Positions 21,935 to 33,701 of a DNA stretch of 64,000 nt are shown in pieces. Made by a program: the position numbers and the translations under genes. The DNA comes from Bryum argenteum (lineage: Eukaryota > Streptophyta > Bryopsida > Bryales > Bryaceae), in contig CM073326.1 in the NCBI GenBank assembly GCA_037043015.1, forward strand, positions 16,376,345 through 16,440,344, read 5' to 3'. How positions within the stretch are numbered: the first letter of the stretch is position 1; every line of letters begins with the position of its first letter. The notes below the pieces were generated by a model that ran no database searches, was not told the DNA's origin, and worked only from the letters and a program-made list of their open reading frames with translations.

Positions 21935-22688
21935 CCGTACGGGATTATTATAACCCGCACTTCCCTTGATTAACTTCTGAGGGCCTCATATTTGCATTCC
22001 TCATTGTCGACCAGTTTGCGTGAATTTTAATGAAATCCCCTGCATTGTGCTTCGATGGATTCACTTGCAGTCTCTATGTTATATATTTTCTGAGTCAAGC
22101 TTTCGATTGGCCATGATGGAATTGGCAGGAGTCGGAGTTTCATTCCAATGTGGCTCGTGCCAGGCAGATCGTGGCCATGGGGTTGCTTCCTACTCGCACG
22201 CTGCCTTCACAGGTGATTACTACCGTATGCGCATGCCCAGAGGAGAAATGACAGCAAGTATCTCTGAGGGTGTCTCTCATCGGCCACATTCGAATCTCAA
22301 ACTTATAGTGTGCTCAATTATCGGTGCTATGACATCTCATCAAACGATTTCAAGCTCCTAAAGCAAGACAGATCTATCTTGAATACCGCCCTATCTCCAC
22401 AGACGAACATTTTCATCGCTCTAAAACTTGAGCCTGCTCCCGCTCGACCACGTGACTCACAGATAAGTCTTAGTTCGATGCCATGGGCTCTGGAAACTCC
22501 TCACCGAAGCATTTAAGCTTGATCACCTCTAGAAACTATAGCAAGACTGAGTCTTTCACGGATCAGATACAACCTATCAACCGCATCATAGTGCAGAGAA
22601 CTGTAGAGCCTACCGTATAATCTGATGCAAGAGGTACACTGCTCCATTCCGGTTTGAGTTTGAATTGGTTCCCTCGGGAGAGGGAGAA

Positions 22689-22880
22689 GGGCTGCGCCGG
22701 CCAAGGAAGTAGAGCAAGACCAAGGCGACGCGCGAGTGTCCAGGCAGCAAGCTGCCAGATAGACCCGCACCCGAGAAAAATGAGATTAATATCGAGGAGA
22801 TCGATGATCCCCATATCAGATATTAAACTGATAAGAACAGATACTACACTTGATCTTAGCCAAAAGGCCGAGAAAGGTAT
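22689..22880 (-). ncRNA. U2 spliceosomal snRNA, copy 2
   Basis: A second 192-nt U2 gene, 1006 bp upstream (in sense) of copy 1. It matches copy 1 almost base for base, differing by a few bases such as TCCTCGATATTAATC in stem IIb and CTTGGCCGG near the 3' end. All functional segments (branch-recognition, Sm site, 3' stem-loops) are intact. The upstream box is at 22927-22940. Confidence 0.95.
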
Positions 22881-22926
22881 ACCTCACTGCCCCCACCTTG
22901 CCCTTCTTGTACCCCCTCCTGTCGCC

Positions 22927-22940
22927 AGCATGGAGTCAAA
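22927..22940 (-). promoter_or_regulatory. Conserved upstream box of U2 copy 2
   Basis: AGCATGGAGTCAAA, again starting 47 bp from the mature 5' end, with the GTACAAGAAGGG block between box and gene. Confidence 0.5.
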
Positions 22941-23502
22941 ACGTAGGGGATCATCATTGCCTCCACATCCTAGCTTTTCGTACTGAAGACCTAATGCCAT
23001 TGTCACATGAACCCTCTGGTACGCTTAGGTCTTGCATTCTGCTCTGAGAGATTCCCATTCAGTTTGCATTTTTCTGCTAGGAATGTCTTACTGGTGATGG
23101 AGCATGCAAATGGAGATGGGTGGAGTTTCACACAACTTCACACCGCAAAACAATAGAGATCTCAGAAAGCTGACGTAGTCCCACACTCCCACAAACAAAT
23201 TTTTAAAACGACGGAGAATAAGCTCAAAAGCATGACCTGCTCCCGATTGAATTGAAGCCTTGAACTATGAACACACACAGACCTGTGGTCTTAGTCCGAG
23301 GAGGTCAAGTGCTCTGCAAATTCCTCATCGAGGCATTCGTGCGAGTAGGTCTTGACTGCGTGACTCGCGAATCAGCGACGTTATATATGATTCAGCAGGA
23401 GCAACGTTTTATGTAAGGACAGAGTCACCAACTTCACAGCAAGTACAGCGTACAATCATTTCCTGTTTGGATTTAAATTGGTTCCTTCGAGGAAGGGAAG
23501 AA

Positions 23503-23694
23503 GGGCTGCGCCTGCCAAGGAAGTAGTGCAAGTCCAAGGCGACGCGCGCGAGTCCAGGTAGCAAGCTACCAGATAGACTCGCGCCCGAAAAAAATGAGGT
23601 TAATATCGTGGGGATCGATGATCCCCATATCAGATATTAAACTGATAAGAACAGATACTACACTTGATCTTAGCCAAAAGGCCGAGAAAGGTAT
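23503..23694 (-). ncRNA. U2 spliceosomal snRNA, copy 3 with compensatory changes
   Basis: The third 192-nt U2 gene, 814 bp upstream of copy 2. It is the most diverged intact copy, but the changes preserve pairing: the 3' stem reads GGTAGCTTGCTACC where the others have GGCAGCTTGCTGCC (a C-G pair replaced by T-A), and stem IIa becomes the perfect GGGGATCATCGATCCCC. Branch-recognition and Sm sites are unchanged. Its upstream box is at 23741-23754; the TATA-position block is GTACTAGAAGGG. Confidence 0.94.
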
Positions 23695-23740
23695 ACCTCT
23701 ACATCTTCACCTCGCCCTTCTAGTACCCCCTCCCGTCGCC

Positions 23741-23754
23741 AGCATGGAGTCAAA
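23741..23754 (-). promoter_or_regulatory. Conserved upstream box of U2 copy 3
   Basis: AGCATGGAGTCAAA at the same 47-bp distance as in the other copies. Confidence 0.5.
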
Positions 23755-24420
23755 ACGTAGGGGATCATCATTGCCTCCACATCCTCGCTTTTCCTACTGA
23801 AGACCTAATGCCATTGTCGCAAATCCTCTAGCACGCTTACCTAGGTCTTGCATTCTGCTCTGAGAAATTCACATTCAGTTTGCACTTTTCTGCGAGGAAT
23901 GTTTTATTAGTGATGGAGCATGCAGATTGGGTTTAGATGGGTGGAATTTTACACCAATGTTGCTGCTGTACACATCATGGCCACGGTATTGCCCCTGCGG
24001 AACTCACTTGCACGCTGCCTTCAAATGGATTGGCGATGGTTGAGAGGAGTAGTGGCAGCAATTACCTCCGAGGGTGTTTCTAATCGGCCATATTCCGATA
24101 TTGAGTAATGCGTGTGTGATATTTCAGACAATCAGACTACTTGTGGCATCTTGCAAGCTCTGGCTCGCATGGTAATGTCACTCTCTGGTTATGATTGGAA
24201 CCACATTTGAATTTGTTGAGAAAGGTATTCACCGAAACTCTGAAGTTAAAAACTCTCACAGCTGCGCAATTGTTTTTTGGTAGATTCATGTTATGCTTTT
24301 TCAGTTTATTCATACATCGATTGGTTAAAACTCAATTCAAAAACATATGCGGGAGAATCGAGCATTCCTGTGATATTACTGTCTCTGTGAACAGAGCCTT
24401 ATTTATTGCGTGCAGACATT

Positions 24421-24452
24421 GTACAGTACCCTCCAACAAGTTTACGTTCAGA
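24421..24452. repeat. Left arm of separated 32-nt inverted repeat
   Basis: GTACAGTACCC, then one mismatch base, then CCAACAAGTTTACGTTCAGA: 32 nt with one mismatch against the reverse complement of 25363-25394. The arms are about 910 bp apart. Confidence 0.7.
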
Positions 24453-25362
24453 GCAAGAAGAGATAACATACCTTCAGCTTTCAAATGATCACCATGTTTG
24501 CGGAATCTATCCAAATTGCAAATTATGAAGTATGAAAGAAAGGTAGTGCATTTTTCTTTACCAATACATGAAAAACCTCCAAAAAATGTATAATTTCATT
24601 TTATAACTTTGGTATCTTTTAACTTACTTTTCAATATCTACCTTCGACTACTATAAAGACCATTACATGGTGAGGTTTGTTAAGTAAGAGAGTAATAATA
24701 TCTCTTCAGAAACCTCTTTTGATGCCCTTTACATATATGTGGCTCACATATACAAATATTGAGTTGGGTTGGTGCAAGAAACCTTCATGTTGTCTCTTAT
24801 TGAAAAAGCAACAGACACATTTTGAAGTGCAATAATTGCTCTCAAACTTTTCTTACACATGGGGCTTGGATTAGCACAGAAGAGATAGTTTCGATAACAT
24901 TTGTTACATTTCGAGCACTTTGGTGGTAGTTTCATGGAATTTGGTTATTCTAGGTGCTAGATATGATCATTTGAAGTTGCCCTTGTTTATCGCGGCATTT
25001 ACTAAGAGTACAAAAGTCCAATGTTGAGCTTCTTGGGAGCTATGTACAATTCAAGTTCTTTCTAAAAAGCTATTGCATATATAGAAAGTGTATCGAAGTA
25101 GCTTCCATAAAAGATTGTTGAAGTTTTCCATTGTCTCATGCCTCATCAAAAGTAGCTCATGATAAGAGCTAAGGGTAAATAGTGAATAATATATTAAAAA
25201 GTCATATATTAAAATAGAAATTTTAGTTTTAATTGAAATTTCTTCACAAGATGGTATAAAATACTACATGATCTCTCCGATTCAATTTGTAGTTGGCAAT
25301 TTGGATTATTTTTGTGAACATGGCAATTGTTCAAAGATTATAACATGTTCTTTTGTTTCAGT

Positions 25363-25394
25363 TCTGAACGTAAACTTGTTGGTGGGTACTGTAC
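25363..25394. repeat. Right arm of separated 32-nt inverted repeat
   Basis: Inverted partner of 24421-24452. Nothing in between suggests a transposase, and no target duplication was found next to either arm. Confidence 0.7.
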
Positions 25395-25443
25395 AGACAT
25401 TGTGTATGTGCAGCTCACAAAACTCTAGTTTGAGCTTTATGTA

Positions 25444-25517
25444 CTAGGTAACGCAAAAGGAGCCACTGGTTATGGAAAATATCCAATGGGGCACCTCCCT
25501 CGCCGTGCGTTACCTAG
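25444..25517. repeat. Perfect 12-bp stem with 50-nt loop
   Basis: CTAGGTAACGCA at 25444-25455 is exactly complementary to TGCGTTACCTAG at 25506-25517. The loop contains GGTTATGGAAAATATCC, echoed in the duplicated segment at 25793-25887. Confidence 0.6.
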
Positions 25518-25792
25518 CATAACCGCAGTTCAAACTTTTTTTTAAAACTAATTTATCCCTTCCTGCAAACTAAAAAAAATTTTAAAAAGTTTCATGAAGT
25601 TGGGAATAACTCAATGGTCATCCTAAAAAAAAAAAAAAATTTGAAAAAAAGTGATTTATCCCATAGTAAGTGCAGGTGGAAAAAGACAAGGTATAAGAAC
25701 ACCCTGCTCCACACTAATCTACAAGTCGGCACATGGAGACCATTGATCTTGGAGATCAATGGTGGTCGTGCGGTTAGGCCATAACGCCAGTG

Positions 25793-25887
25793 AAGCTAGC
25801 GTTTTGGGAAATAACCACACTTCCCTCCTCCAATGGGGAGGCTAGCGTTATGGGATATAACCACACTTCCCTCCTCCAATGGGTGCC
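25793..25887. repeat. Tandem duplication of about 52 bp
   Basis: GCTAGCGTT(T/A)TGGGA(A/T)ATAACC followed by ACACTTCCCTCCTCCAATGG occurs twice in a row with two or three differences. Confidence 0.75.
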
Positions 25888-26563
25888 ACTTCTACAGTTT
25901 TTTCCTGACCGAATTTATTATAAGACCAATTCATCTTAGACACTTGATGTTGACTTGCTTTTGGGATCTGATGTGTGTGAAAGAAATTGTGTAACATTTT
26001 CTCCTATTTTCCTTCAATGTGGTCACCAAGAATAAACAAGAAGATTCGCAAGAGAATAAGGATTATACCTTGCATACCTAAAAAGCCATATTGTGCTCCG
26101 TTTCATTACTATTGTTTATGCTATTAACATGAATATCAAGAATAAGAAGGGATGCCTCACAAGTGCATGTTGGGAAAAAGTTCTTTTCTTGTTTGGGAAA
26201 GCGGTATTAGGGAGTTTGGGTCGGGGTTAAAGCTTTTGTTTTCTTATCTAGTAGGTGGCCTATTGCAATGGGGACAAGAACAAAAATTCCTTGTGAACCA
26301 CGTAAGAAAAACGCTATACTTAACTTCTTATCAATTGCTATAGTTATCACTTATAAGATGGACAAGATGACAGTTTCACCTAGTGTTGATAAAATTTCAT
26401 GTATGTTCCTCCTACCACATGTTAATAATGATTTCTAAATTATAATAAGTGATTGGTGGAGGTTGCCCACATGGTTTGAATTGAGCATTGCAAATTGATA
26501 CAATGATGAGGGCCCTAGAATTGTAGTTAAGCCTACCTCAATGAGGTGGGCCTAATTACGAAT

Positions 26564-26580
26564 GGGGGGGGGGGGGGGGG
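26564..26580. repeat. 17-G homopolymer
   Basis: Uninterrupted run of 17 G in otherwise AT-rich DNA; the exact length may be an assembly estimate. Confidence 0.7.
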
Positions 26581-26838
26581 CATTAGTCTAAAAAAACCTC
26601 CACCAATCATTATTATAATTAAAAAACCATTCTAGTAAAAGTTTAACATGAGAGTTTTTGTCCTTCTCTCACTTTAGACTACAACCAAAGGCCATGGCTT
26701 CTCAAGCATTGGCCCCTCAAGTGTGGGCTAGGGCCCAAGTGGAGTTTGACCGGAGGCTTCTCATTTTAATGTAAATAGGGTCTGAAATCTTATAGTTGAA
26801 GTACACATAGAAAATTAAAAAATTGACTATACTTCAAT

Positions 26839-27294
26839 TTGATTCAAACAATGAAGTCAATAATTGCACTTTTTATTCTTGAGACGATTCTAGCTTATAC
26901 GCTTAGAACTCCATCGTACTCCTTGAGCAAAATTCTAGAAGGACTTATTAACATCTATGGACACTTAGCTTGTGTAAGAGTAGCCATCATGAAGAGAGGT
27001 CCTAAGAAAAAAACCATTCACCTTTTCTATGGCAAAATTGACAAGGTGGCATGGGACCTAAGAAGATTCTGTTGGGCGGACGAGTCTCAAAATCATTCTC
27101 CACCTTGGCTTATTGGCTATTCCACCAAGCTTGGAAGAAATCTTCTAGCAAGATTTCACCAACCGGACAACATTGTCAAGACGAAGTGGAGTGGCACCCT
27201 CCCTAGAGACTATAAACCCAAGTGGATCAACACGCGAGATAAGCAATTAAAGGATCTAAAAAGAAGTTGGGCTTATTTCGCCTATCTCGCATAG
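26839..27294 (+). CDS. Unrecognised open frame, possibly transposon-derived
   Basis: A 151-residue open frame that I do not recognise. The second half is basic and rich in Lys, Trp and Arg (for example KKKTIHLFYGKIDKVAWDLR), unlike a random AT-rich frame. Just after the stop, another frame reads RCVVCNEDKRETILCGF, faintly like the zinc-binding tail of LINE reverse transcriptases, and the following 600 bp hold several interrupted frames. A decayed retroelement is possible; a host gene is unlikely. Confidence 0.25.
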   Translation: MIQTMKSIIALFILETILAYTLRTPSYSLSKILEGLINIYGHLACVRVAIMKRGPKKKTIHLFYGKIDKVAWDLRRFCWADESQNHSPPWLIGYSTKLGRNLLARFHQPDNIVKTKWSGTLPRDYKPKWINTRDKQLKDLKRSWAYFAYLA

Positions 27295-28247
27295 AGCAGT
27301 CGCAGTCAATGCTTGACGCGGCAAAGTCCAACCTAATCTAGACCAAAGGTGTGTAGTATGCAACGAGGATAAGAGAGAGACAATTTTGTGTGGATTTTGG
27401 GATTAAACATGAGCTGTAATAGCTTAGAAATGGTGTGCCATTTGAAGTGTTATTTAAGCTAACCTCTAAGAAGAAGAGAGGGAGGCAAGGAAGATTGCCC
27501 AATTTCAATTGAAAGCAATGCAATTTCGCCCATAGTGTGCCCAAGGGGTTCAAACAAGTTAGCGGAGTTTGGCTCATTTTAAGAAGAACAATGCTCTAGA
27601 CGCTTTGGCACAAAAGATACAATGTCAGCTTTAATGCCAATGGTTGGAATAAAGAGATAATAAAGTTTTTTCTCCATATGGGACTTATTGACTATGAGAA
27701 ACTAGCATAGCGAAAAACTAAGAAGGCATGTAGTAAGGCTAGAACGCCGAGAAGAGTGCAATACTTATTGAGCAATTTAAGAAAAATTGGTGCATGAATG
27801 GAGTCCTAGCTACTTAGACTGAGGGGAGTTATCCTCAATGGCACCTTACAAGGCCGTGAGTAGATAGGTTGTAGTTCTATCTATCTTGTTTCTCTATTAC
27901 CTTGTTTCCTCCTTTAAAGCCTGGACGATGTCCAACTTCACCGCACATGGCAAAGGAAGCTCTTGAAATACTTTCTTGCAATAAAGGTCTCCCTTTAATT
28001 GTGTTCCAAGAAAGAAAAATAAATAAAAATAAAACACATTTTGATTTTGGAGGTCTAAAAAAAGCTTGGAGTTTTATGAGTTAAAATTCTCATCCCAAAA
28101 ATGTAGGACAAACTGCTTCATGTCCACGCTTTTACACACTAATTGAAATTTACATTTGAAAATTTAATCACTTATCACAACCTACCACGCATGTCCACAT
28201 GCTTGGTCTAAATCATCGTTCACAAGTTGGTAAGAAAAATGATATAA

Positions 28248-30587
28248 CTACCCACCAATGGTATTCACTCGCTTGTTGACAACAAATTCTTCTACCCACT
28301 TAGAGAAGCAATCGCAACACAAGCACGTATCATACTGTGTAGGAAGTTCATTAAACGATAGCTTGTGCTCATCTATAAAATGTTGTGGGGTAATCAGCCA
28401 CGAGCTCCACATTGCATTACGCAGGGTCCGCTTACATTCAGTGCCATCCGAATCTGAGGATTCAATCGTCATCTCAAACTCCTCTCCATCGCCATCCATG
28501 CACTTGCCAGAAGCATCTACAAAACATTACTTTCAAGAATCGCTCAAATTGAGAAACTACCTTTTGCATATAATTAGTAGAATATGGAAAACATTATTAA
28601 AAAGATATATCATAAGTAAGTATTAATGACAAAAATATCAGAGTCAAATATACATCAACTTAAATAATAAAAAAAGTTCACAACTAACCTTGTGTGCAAC
28701 TTGTGATTGTATCACAGATTTGCTTAAATGTGGGCCTTTGGGAGGGATCCGCATGCCAACAACTTTCCAACAAATCTCGTATCCAAGGTTTCAAACAAGG
28801 TGGTAGTGTTGGCCTTTCACCCTTGATAACAGTGTCATACTCGTTGTCCTCCAAATCCTCAAATGGCAAGCGTCCTGTCCATATCTCATAGCAAGTCATT
28901 GCATAGCTATAAACATCTGACGCCTTCGTGAACTTATCTTCCGTACAGCAACGATTCTTCACAGCAAGCAAGATCTCTGGAGCTCTCCAAAATCTTGTGC
29001 CTAATACTAGCTTGGATGATTCAAAATCAGCCACCCTGCAATAGAAAGTATCAACATCTATATTCCTGATCTTCTCCATCTCTGACTTGGTTCTTACTAT
29101 CATCTCTACGAGCACATTGGATGCTTTGAGGTCTCTATGCACAATGTCGGATATGTGCAAATCTCGCATCCCCTTAGCAATATACAACATGCTCCTTGTA
29201 GCCTCCCATTCCGAGCAAGGAGGATAGGTGGAATCCAACCTCACCTCCATTCTTCTATCCAAGAATTTTCGTAAATCGCCCCAATATCGTGGCATCAGAA
29301 AAGCAAATCGACCATTGGGTAGGAGGTACCCACATCGTATGGGGCAAGTATAGAGAGTGGAATACCCGGTGCCCAGTTCCTTGGGCCAAATCCTATGCAA
29401 ATCTTGCACACGGTATCCTTTCTTGAACACCTTCAACACATACCTGTCACTTGGAATCCCATAACCTCTACATATAACACCCTTAGGATGACAATGAGAA
29501 CAGTGATGCTTCGCTTCTACTGCAAAGATCTCGGCTTGTGCTCCCTCCCCAATCTTCCCCCCCACCCACAATTTCTTCAAGGGATTCTCCGAATCGAATC
29601 GCGATGCCCATCGTTCGTGAAGCATGCGCATTAGCTGCTCTTCTCTAGTTTTGGAGTCTACAGAGCCATTACATACATCTCTCACATATTCCAACTCCCT
29701 CTCCGTGCACTTCTCACCAGCAAAAATCCCTTGCTCAAAGAATGCTTGCGGATCTTGTGCCACTAGATCTGAGTCATCGGAGAGTGGAACCATCTCACTC
29801 CAGTGATCTTTGGAGCTCTCGATCTCGAACTCCACGTCTGTGCTGTAAGTCGTCCTGGTTTCCCTCCTACTGTCTGTGCGTGAAGATGAGTAACTGTACA
29901 TCGCTGGTGCCGATGAAGATGAAGAGGGCAAGGAAGGTTGAGGCGAACACTTGTCCACTCTAAGAGGGATTGGCGCTGATAGACCTACACCACTGCTATT
30001 GGTGTTATGTGCTGTGGGCACATCATCAATGCTACATTCGACTATGCTATTTACGAAATTTTCATCTACGCTAGCCAGGCGTTCTTCTTCTACTGACTTC
30101 ACGCCAGCACGTGGAAATGTCATACCACGTCGTTTTCGCCCATATCTGCTGCGAAATTCAAATATGAATTTCTGGTACGCATCCTTCAGTAGAGACGAAG
30201 CTCTTGGAATGGAAGTGTTTAGTTCCGCGACTCCCAAGTTTTTAGCATCCTGGCGGGCAGATGGAGATAGCTCCATGCCTCCTCCTCCACCATACACGAC
30301 TATCAGTTCACAGTCGGTAAGAAGGGGAAAATTGCTTCGAACACACCTCTGCAATCTGGCAGAACCAATTCATTAGCTTCGCTTTGCTCTTCCGGACTAA
30401 GTGACCACTCCGAAACGCTCACAGTAAAGAATGTAAAATCAGACATTGAATCGATTGAAATCCGAATGTCAGTGTCTAAACTGGTGAACTCACAAGAAAC
30501 TTTCAAGTAGCGAATCTGACGACACTTACCCGTAGCCACCGGACTGAAGCAGGAACGTAGTCGGTGTACAGGTCTTTGACGAATGTA
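28248..30587 (-). CDS. Protein kinase with DFE in place of DFG
   Basis: A Ser/Thr- or dual-type protein kinase gene read leftwards. Clear exons are 28689-30348 and 28248-28516, joined G|AT in frame. An upstream exon ending at 30530 (donor CGG|GTAAGT) gives the open stretch FVKDLYTDYVPASVRWLR, which joins in frame; the start codon is not fixed. The N-terminal third holds ARQDAKNLG and YQKFIFEFRSRYGRKRRGMT, then a Ser-rich linker. The kinase domain shows GEGAQAEIF (glycine loop), YVLKVFKKG (ATP lysine), HRDLKASN (catalytic loop), VADFESSK where DFG is expected, and GTRFWRAPEI. The tail of about 90 residues is acidic, then Cys-rich (CLCCDCFSKW). Length is at least 640 residues. From memory, moss and liverwort kinases with DFE and FWRAPE exist, so this may be a family trait and not decay. 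Ligand and pathway are unknown. Confidence 0.8.
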
Positions 30588-31793
30588 CAACGATGTGCAC
30601 TTCCCGTAACTCGATCTCAGATCTGCGAACTGTCAGGACTCCAGAAGCTCATTCACTATGTTGCCAGGTTGTGTCGAAACACACGCACCCAAGTCAGAGA
30701 TGAAAAAACGATCTACGTCAAACCATGAGCTCCATGCACCTTTACACTGAGAAACCCCATTGCAGAATATTCAAAGCGTTATGTGCACGGCAAGTAATTT
30801 GCCTTGCACTTATCGCTTCGAACAGTGGCGAAGAGGTAGCAAGAGAATGAGACGGGCCCACTGCCACAGATAGAAACTCCTTCCACCAGTGCGATCACCC
30901 ATGTGAAATTCCCACGATCTATGGCAACAAAGATCAGCCCATCGGCCCCAAAGGTCAAACATTTCCGAGTCTCCTTCCTTACCGACTAACATTTTCTCAT
31001 TGTATTTTGACGATCTATATGCATGAGACGGGTAGTTTGTTGTACGTGATTGTTTTTTTTGTTTGTGATAACGGCGGGCCCTTAAACACGGTCGATCGGA
31101 TCCGGGTGCGGGAGTTAATGTATTTTAGTAGGGGTGCGGGTTATGATTGAATCGCAGGTTGGATCTGCGGATTTTTAATCATTGAATTCAAAATATTCAT
31201 GGCCCAGAAAAGAGCGGAAATCACGAAAAATGACCAATCTTTGGATGAAGGAGAAAAACAAGAGAGACCCAACCGCGCTAAAAGGCCACGCAGGCGTACT
31301 AGTAATTTTGACCATAGAGAAGAATTTTGTTTGAGAGATTCAATCAAACTCAAGGCCTTTTGCGTTGCGTTAATTTCCCGTTTTCAAATGTTTTACAGTT
31401 CCAATATCCCAGTCTGAGATGATATCATAATGATATTTTGAATAAGTATCAATACTAATATAATCTGAAACCAAGAATATCTACCACTTACGAGAAAATA
31501 AGACCTAATTTTGTATTGCTGTTATAGATCAAAGGTGTTATTTTTGGAACGTATTCACATTAGTTCACTAAATTTCATGTTTAGTGTTACTAATGTTCAA
31601 TAACCAAAACGTAGTTGTTGTAACATCTTACATATAATCAAAGTGATTACTATATATGTTCACAAGTTTGTCCCCGTGTAAGAGACGCTTTTCACGCGGA
31701 GTTAAGGCCAACAAATGCCCGCTCCAATTCACCAACATTTTGAGCCCGATTGGCTCAATGGGCCATTTGGTGAATATTTACATTAGAAAAGTA

Positions 31794-32822
31794 ATCCCTA
31801 ACAATTTAAGCATTTTTTGAACTTCCAAAATCAAAAAGTGCAATTTCCTAACAGTTAGTTGGGATCGAGGTACGGTCAAATTTTTTACTGTTTTTTTGTG
31901 CTTTCAGCCGTAGGATCTTAAACCCACCTTAAATCAATACTTCCATGTAAAACTTCAACCACTAGCTCTACACCTTTTCTAAGACTATAACATTCAAACT
32001 TAATACAAAAGTTGTTTTGGGCAGTGATTGTGAGACATTGTTTCCACGATGCAAAGGGAAAGTTGAAGATTGTTACCCTATACATTTTTCCCATGTTTTA
32101 TTTCATGTAGGTAATGAATTTGGTTACACTCATGCAAAACTTTTAAGATTCATTCCAATTTTTTCATCTTCATGAAAATTATTTTCTAAAAGAAGGTCTT
32201 AACACAACAATATAGAAAAACATGCATTACGTTTTATATATTTGATTCAAGAGAAAATTGAATAGTGAGTAGGTCTGTAGGTGCCTTTATGAGTTTGTGA
32301 ATTTTGAGAAAAATAAATTGAAAATAAATAAATTGAGAAAAAAATTAAAAAATATTGGATACGACTTATATATTTGATTCAGGAACATGCATTACGTTTT
32401 AAACTTTTATATATTGGGAAAATTCAGATATCGTGAATTTTGACAAATTTTGAAAGAAATGATTTGCATATCATGAGAAAATGTGAGGATTGTTTTGTAA
32501 TTTTTGAAGGCCACCCTTATGAATTTGGTAATTTGTTTCTTGACTTGGGTTACTTGGAAAGTTGAATTGGTTATGAACTTGTGATCAATTTTTTGAAATA
32601 AAAAAAATGAAAATTTGAGGTGCCTATTATGGACTTAGAATCTAAAATTTCTGAATAAAGATTTTAAAAATGGAATTTGGCTTTGCAAATTTTACCATAT
32701 TCACTTTGCAGTATATGCAGCATTCAATAAAAATCTAATGCAAAATTATTAATATTAACCCCTTCAACTAGGATGCCCAAAATGGCTAAAAGCCATTTTG
32801 GTTGTCGTGTATATTTAGGAAT
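31794..32822. mobile_element. TIR element of the TA|ACCCCTAA family (1029 bp)
   Basis: Left end TA|ATCCCTAACAATTT and right end TATTTAGGAAT|TA. Inside are family blocks: AGCCGTAGGATCTTAAA, a degraded GGCCACCCTTATGAATTTGG (compare GGCTGCCCTTGTAAAATTGG in the 889-bp foldback), and CTTTGCAAATTTTACCATAT. No transposase frame. It is older-looking than the copies at 1492 and 47589. Confidence 0.6.
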
Positions 32823-32835
32823 TAATGAAGTATTA

Positions 32836-33657
32836 ACACCTAAACGTTCCTGGTGTCGAAAAACGACGTTTTGGATGGAGGGCATAAACCTTAAAGAGCC
32901 ATAACATCGTCATTCCAACTCTTTTTTTAACGAAATCACTTGGGTGAGTTACAAATTAAGTCTAGTTTGTGTGATAAATAGTGCAAGCAGGTCCACAAAA
33001 TAAAACTTGAATTTCTGGCATGCCTTTTGGTGAAGGCATCTTTTGCTTTTAGGTTTTCTAACATTTGGCATGTTTTACCATTGCAAGCCAATTATGTCAA
33101 ATCAAAATAGCTTTTCATGAGATTTTTTGACTTAATTATGATCTTTAGATACATCCTAAAAACTTTGTAATTGCAAGTTTTTTGATCCATATAACTTTGG
33201 TGTTTGATTTGTTATGATGTTTCTATGATGAAAAAAGTGAAAAGGGGATGATTTTTGAGGAGCTACATCTCCTTCATCCACAGTTAGATTTTGACTTTAT
33301 TTTTTGGGATGGACCAATCAAAGGCTAGTTTAAGTGGTAGAAAACTTCACCTAATCGAAGATGTATTGAAGATAGGGCATGGATTTGAGTGCATGGGTCT
33401 AGTTTTGGACTATTTTTCCTTAGTAAACTTTTGGCAGATTTCGCAGCTACAAGGCTATTAGTTGAGCCAAGATATTCTTTTCATGATTTTTTTGGGTGAA
33501 AAAGTGTTTTTAGGATGAGAACGAAAAACTTTATAGTTGGTGATGTCTATCACAAGTTTGTACGATTGAGATCTTAATAGATTATAGTCATTTCCATCTA
33601 TGACAATTTTTTGGAAAATGAGTTTTTGGCTAAAAATACCCAAGGACGTTTAGGAGC
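32836..33657. mobile_element. TIR element with CCTAAACGT ends (822 bp)
   Basis: Left end TA|ACACCTAAACGTTCCTGG and right end CCAAGGACGTTTAGGAGC|TA are inverted repeats flanked by TA. It begins 14 bp after the neighbouring element ends. Inner sequence is shared with 9079-9871. Non-coding. Confidence 0.65.
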
Positions 33658-33668
33658 TAAGCCATTCT

Positions 33669-33701
33669 ATTTTATTTATTTATTTATTTATTTATTTTTT
33701 A
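33669..33701. repeat. TTTA microsatellite
   Basis: About seven copies of TTTA/ATTT. Confidence 0.85.

Larger units (their letters stand above)
20830..24130 (-). repeat. Tandem U2 gene array
   Basis: Not only the U2 genes but also their flanks are repeated, with spacings of about 970, 1006 and 814 bp. Shared flank blocks include 'aatgccattgtcgca', 'aggtcttgcattctgctctgag', 'gacggagaataagctcaaaagc' and 'gatggagcatgca'. The array therefore grew by unequal crossing-over or segmental duplication, not by retroposition; all units point the same way. Confidence 0.85.
24131..28247. other. Intergenic region, decayed DNA
   Basis: No convincing gene. It contains a separated inverted-repeat pair, a 12-bp stem, a local duplication, a 17-G run and one open frame of unknown nature (26839-27294), all listed separately. 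Confidence 0.45.

Noticed and set aside
22563..22986. Open frames across the U2 copies
   Set aside because: They are chance frames in the structured RNA genes and repeat in every copy.
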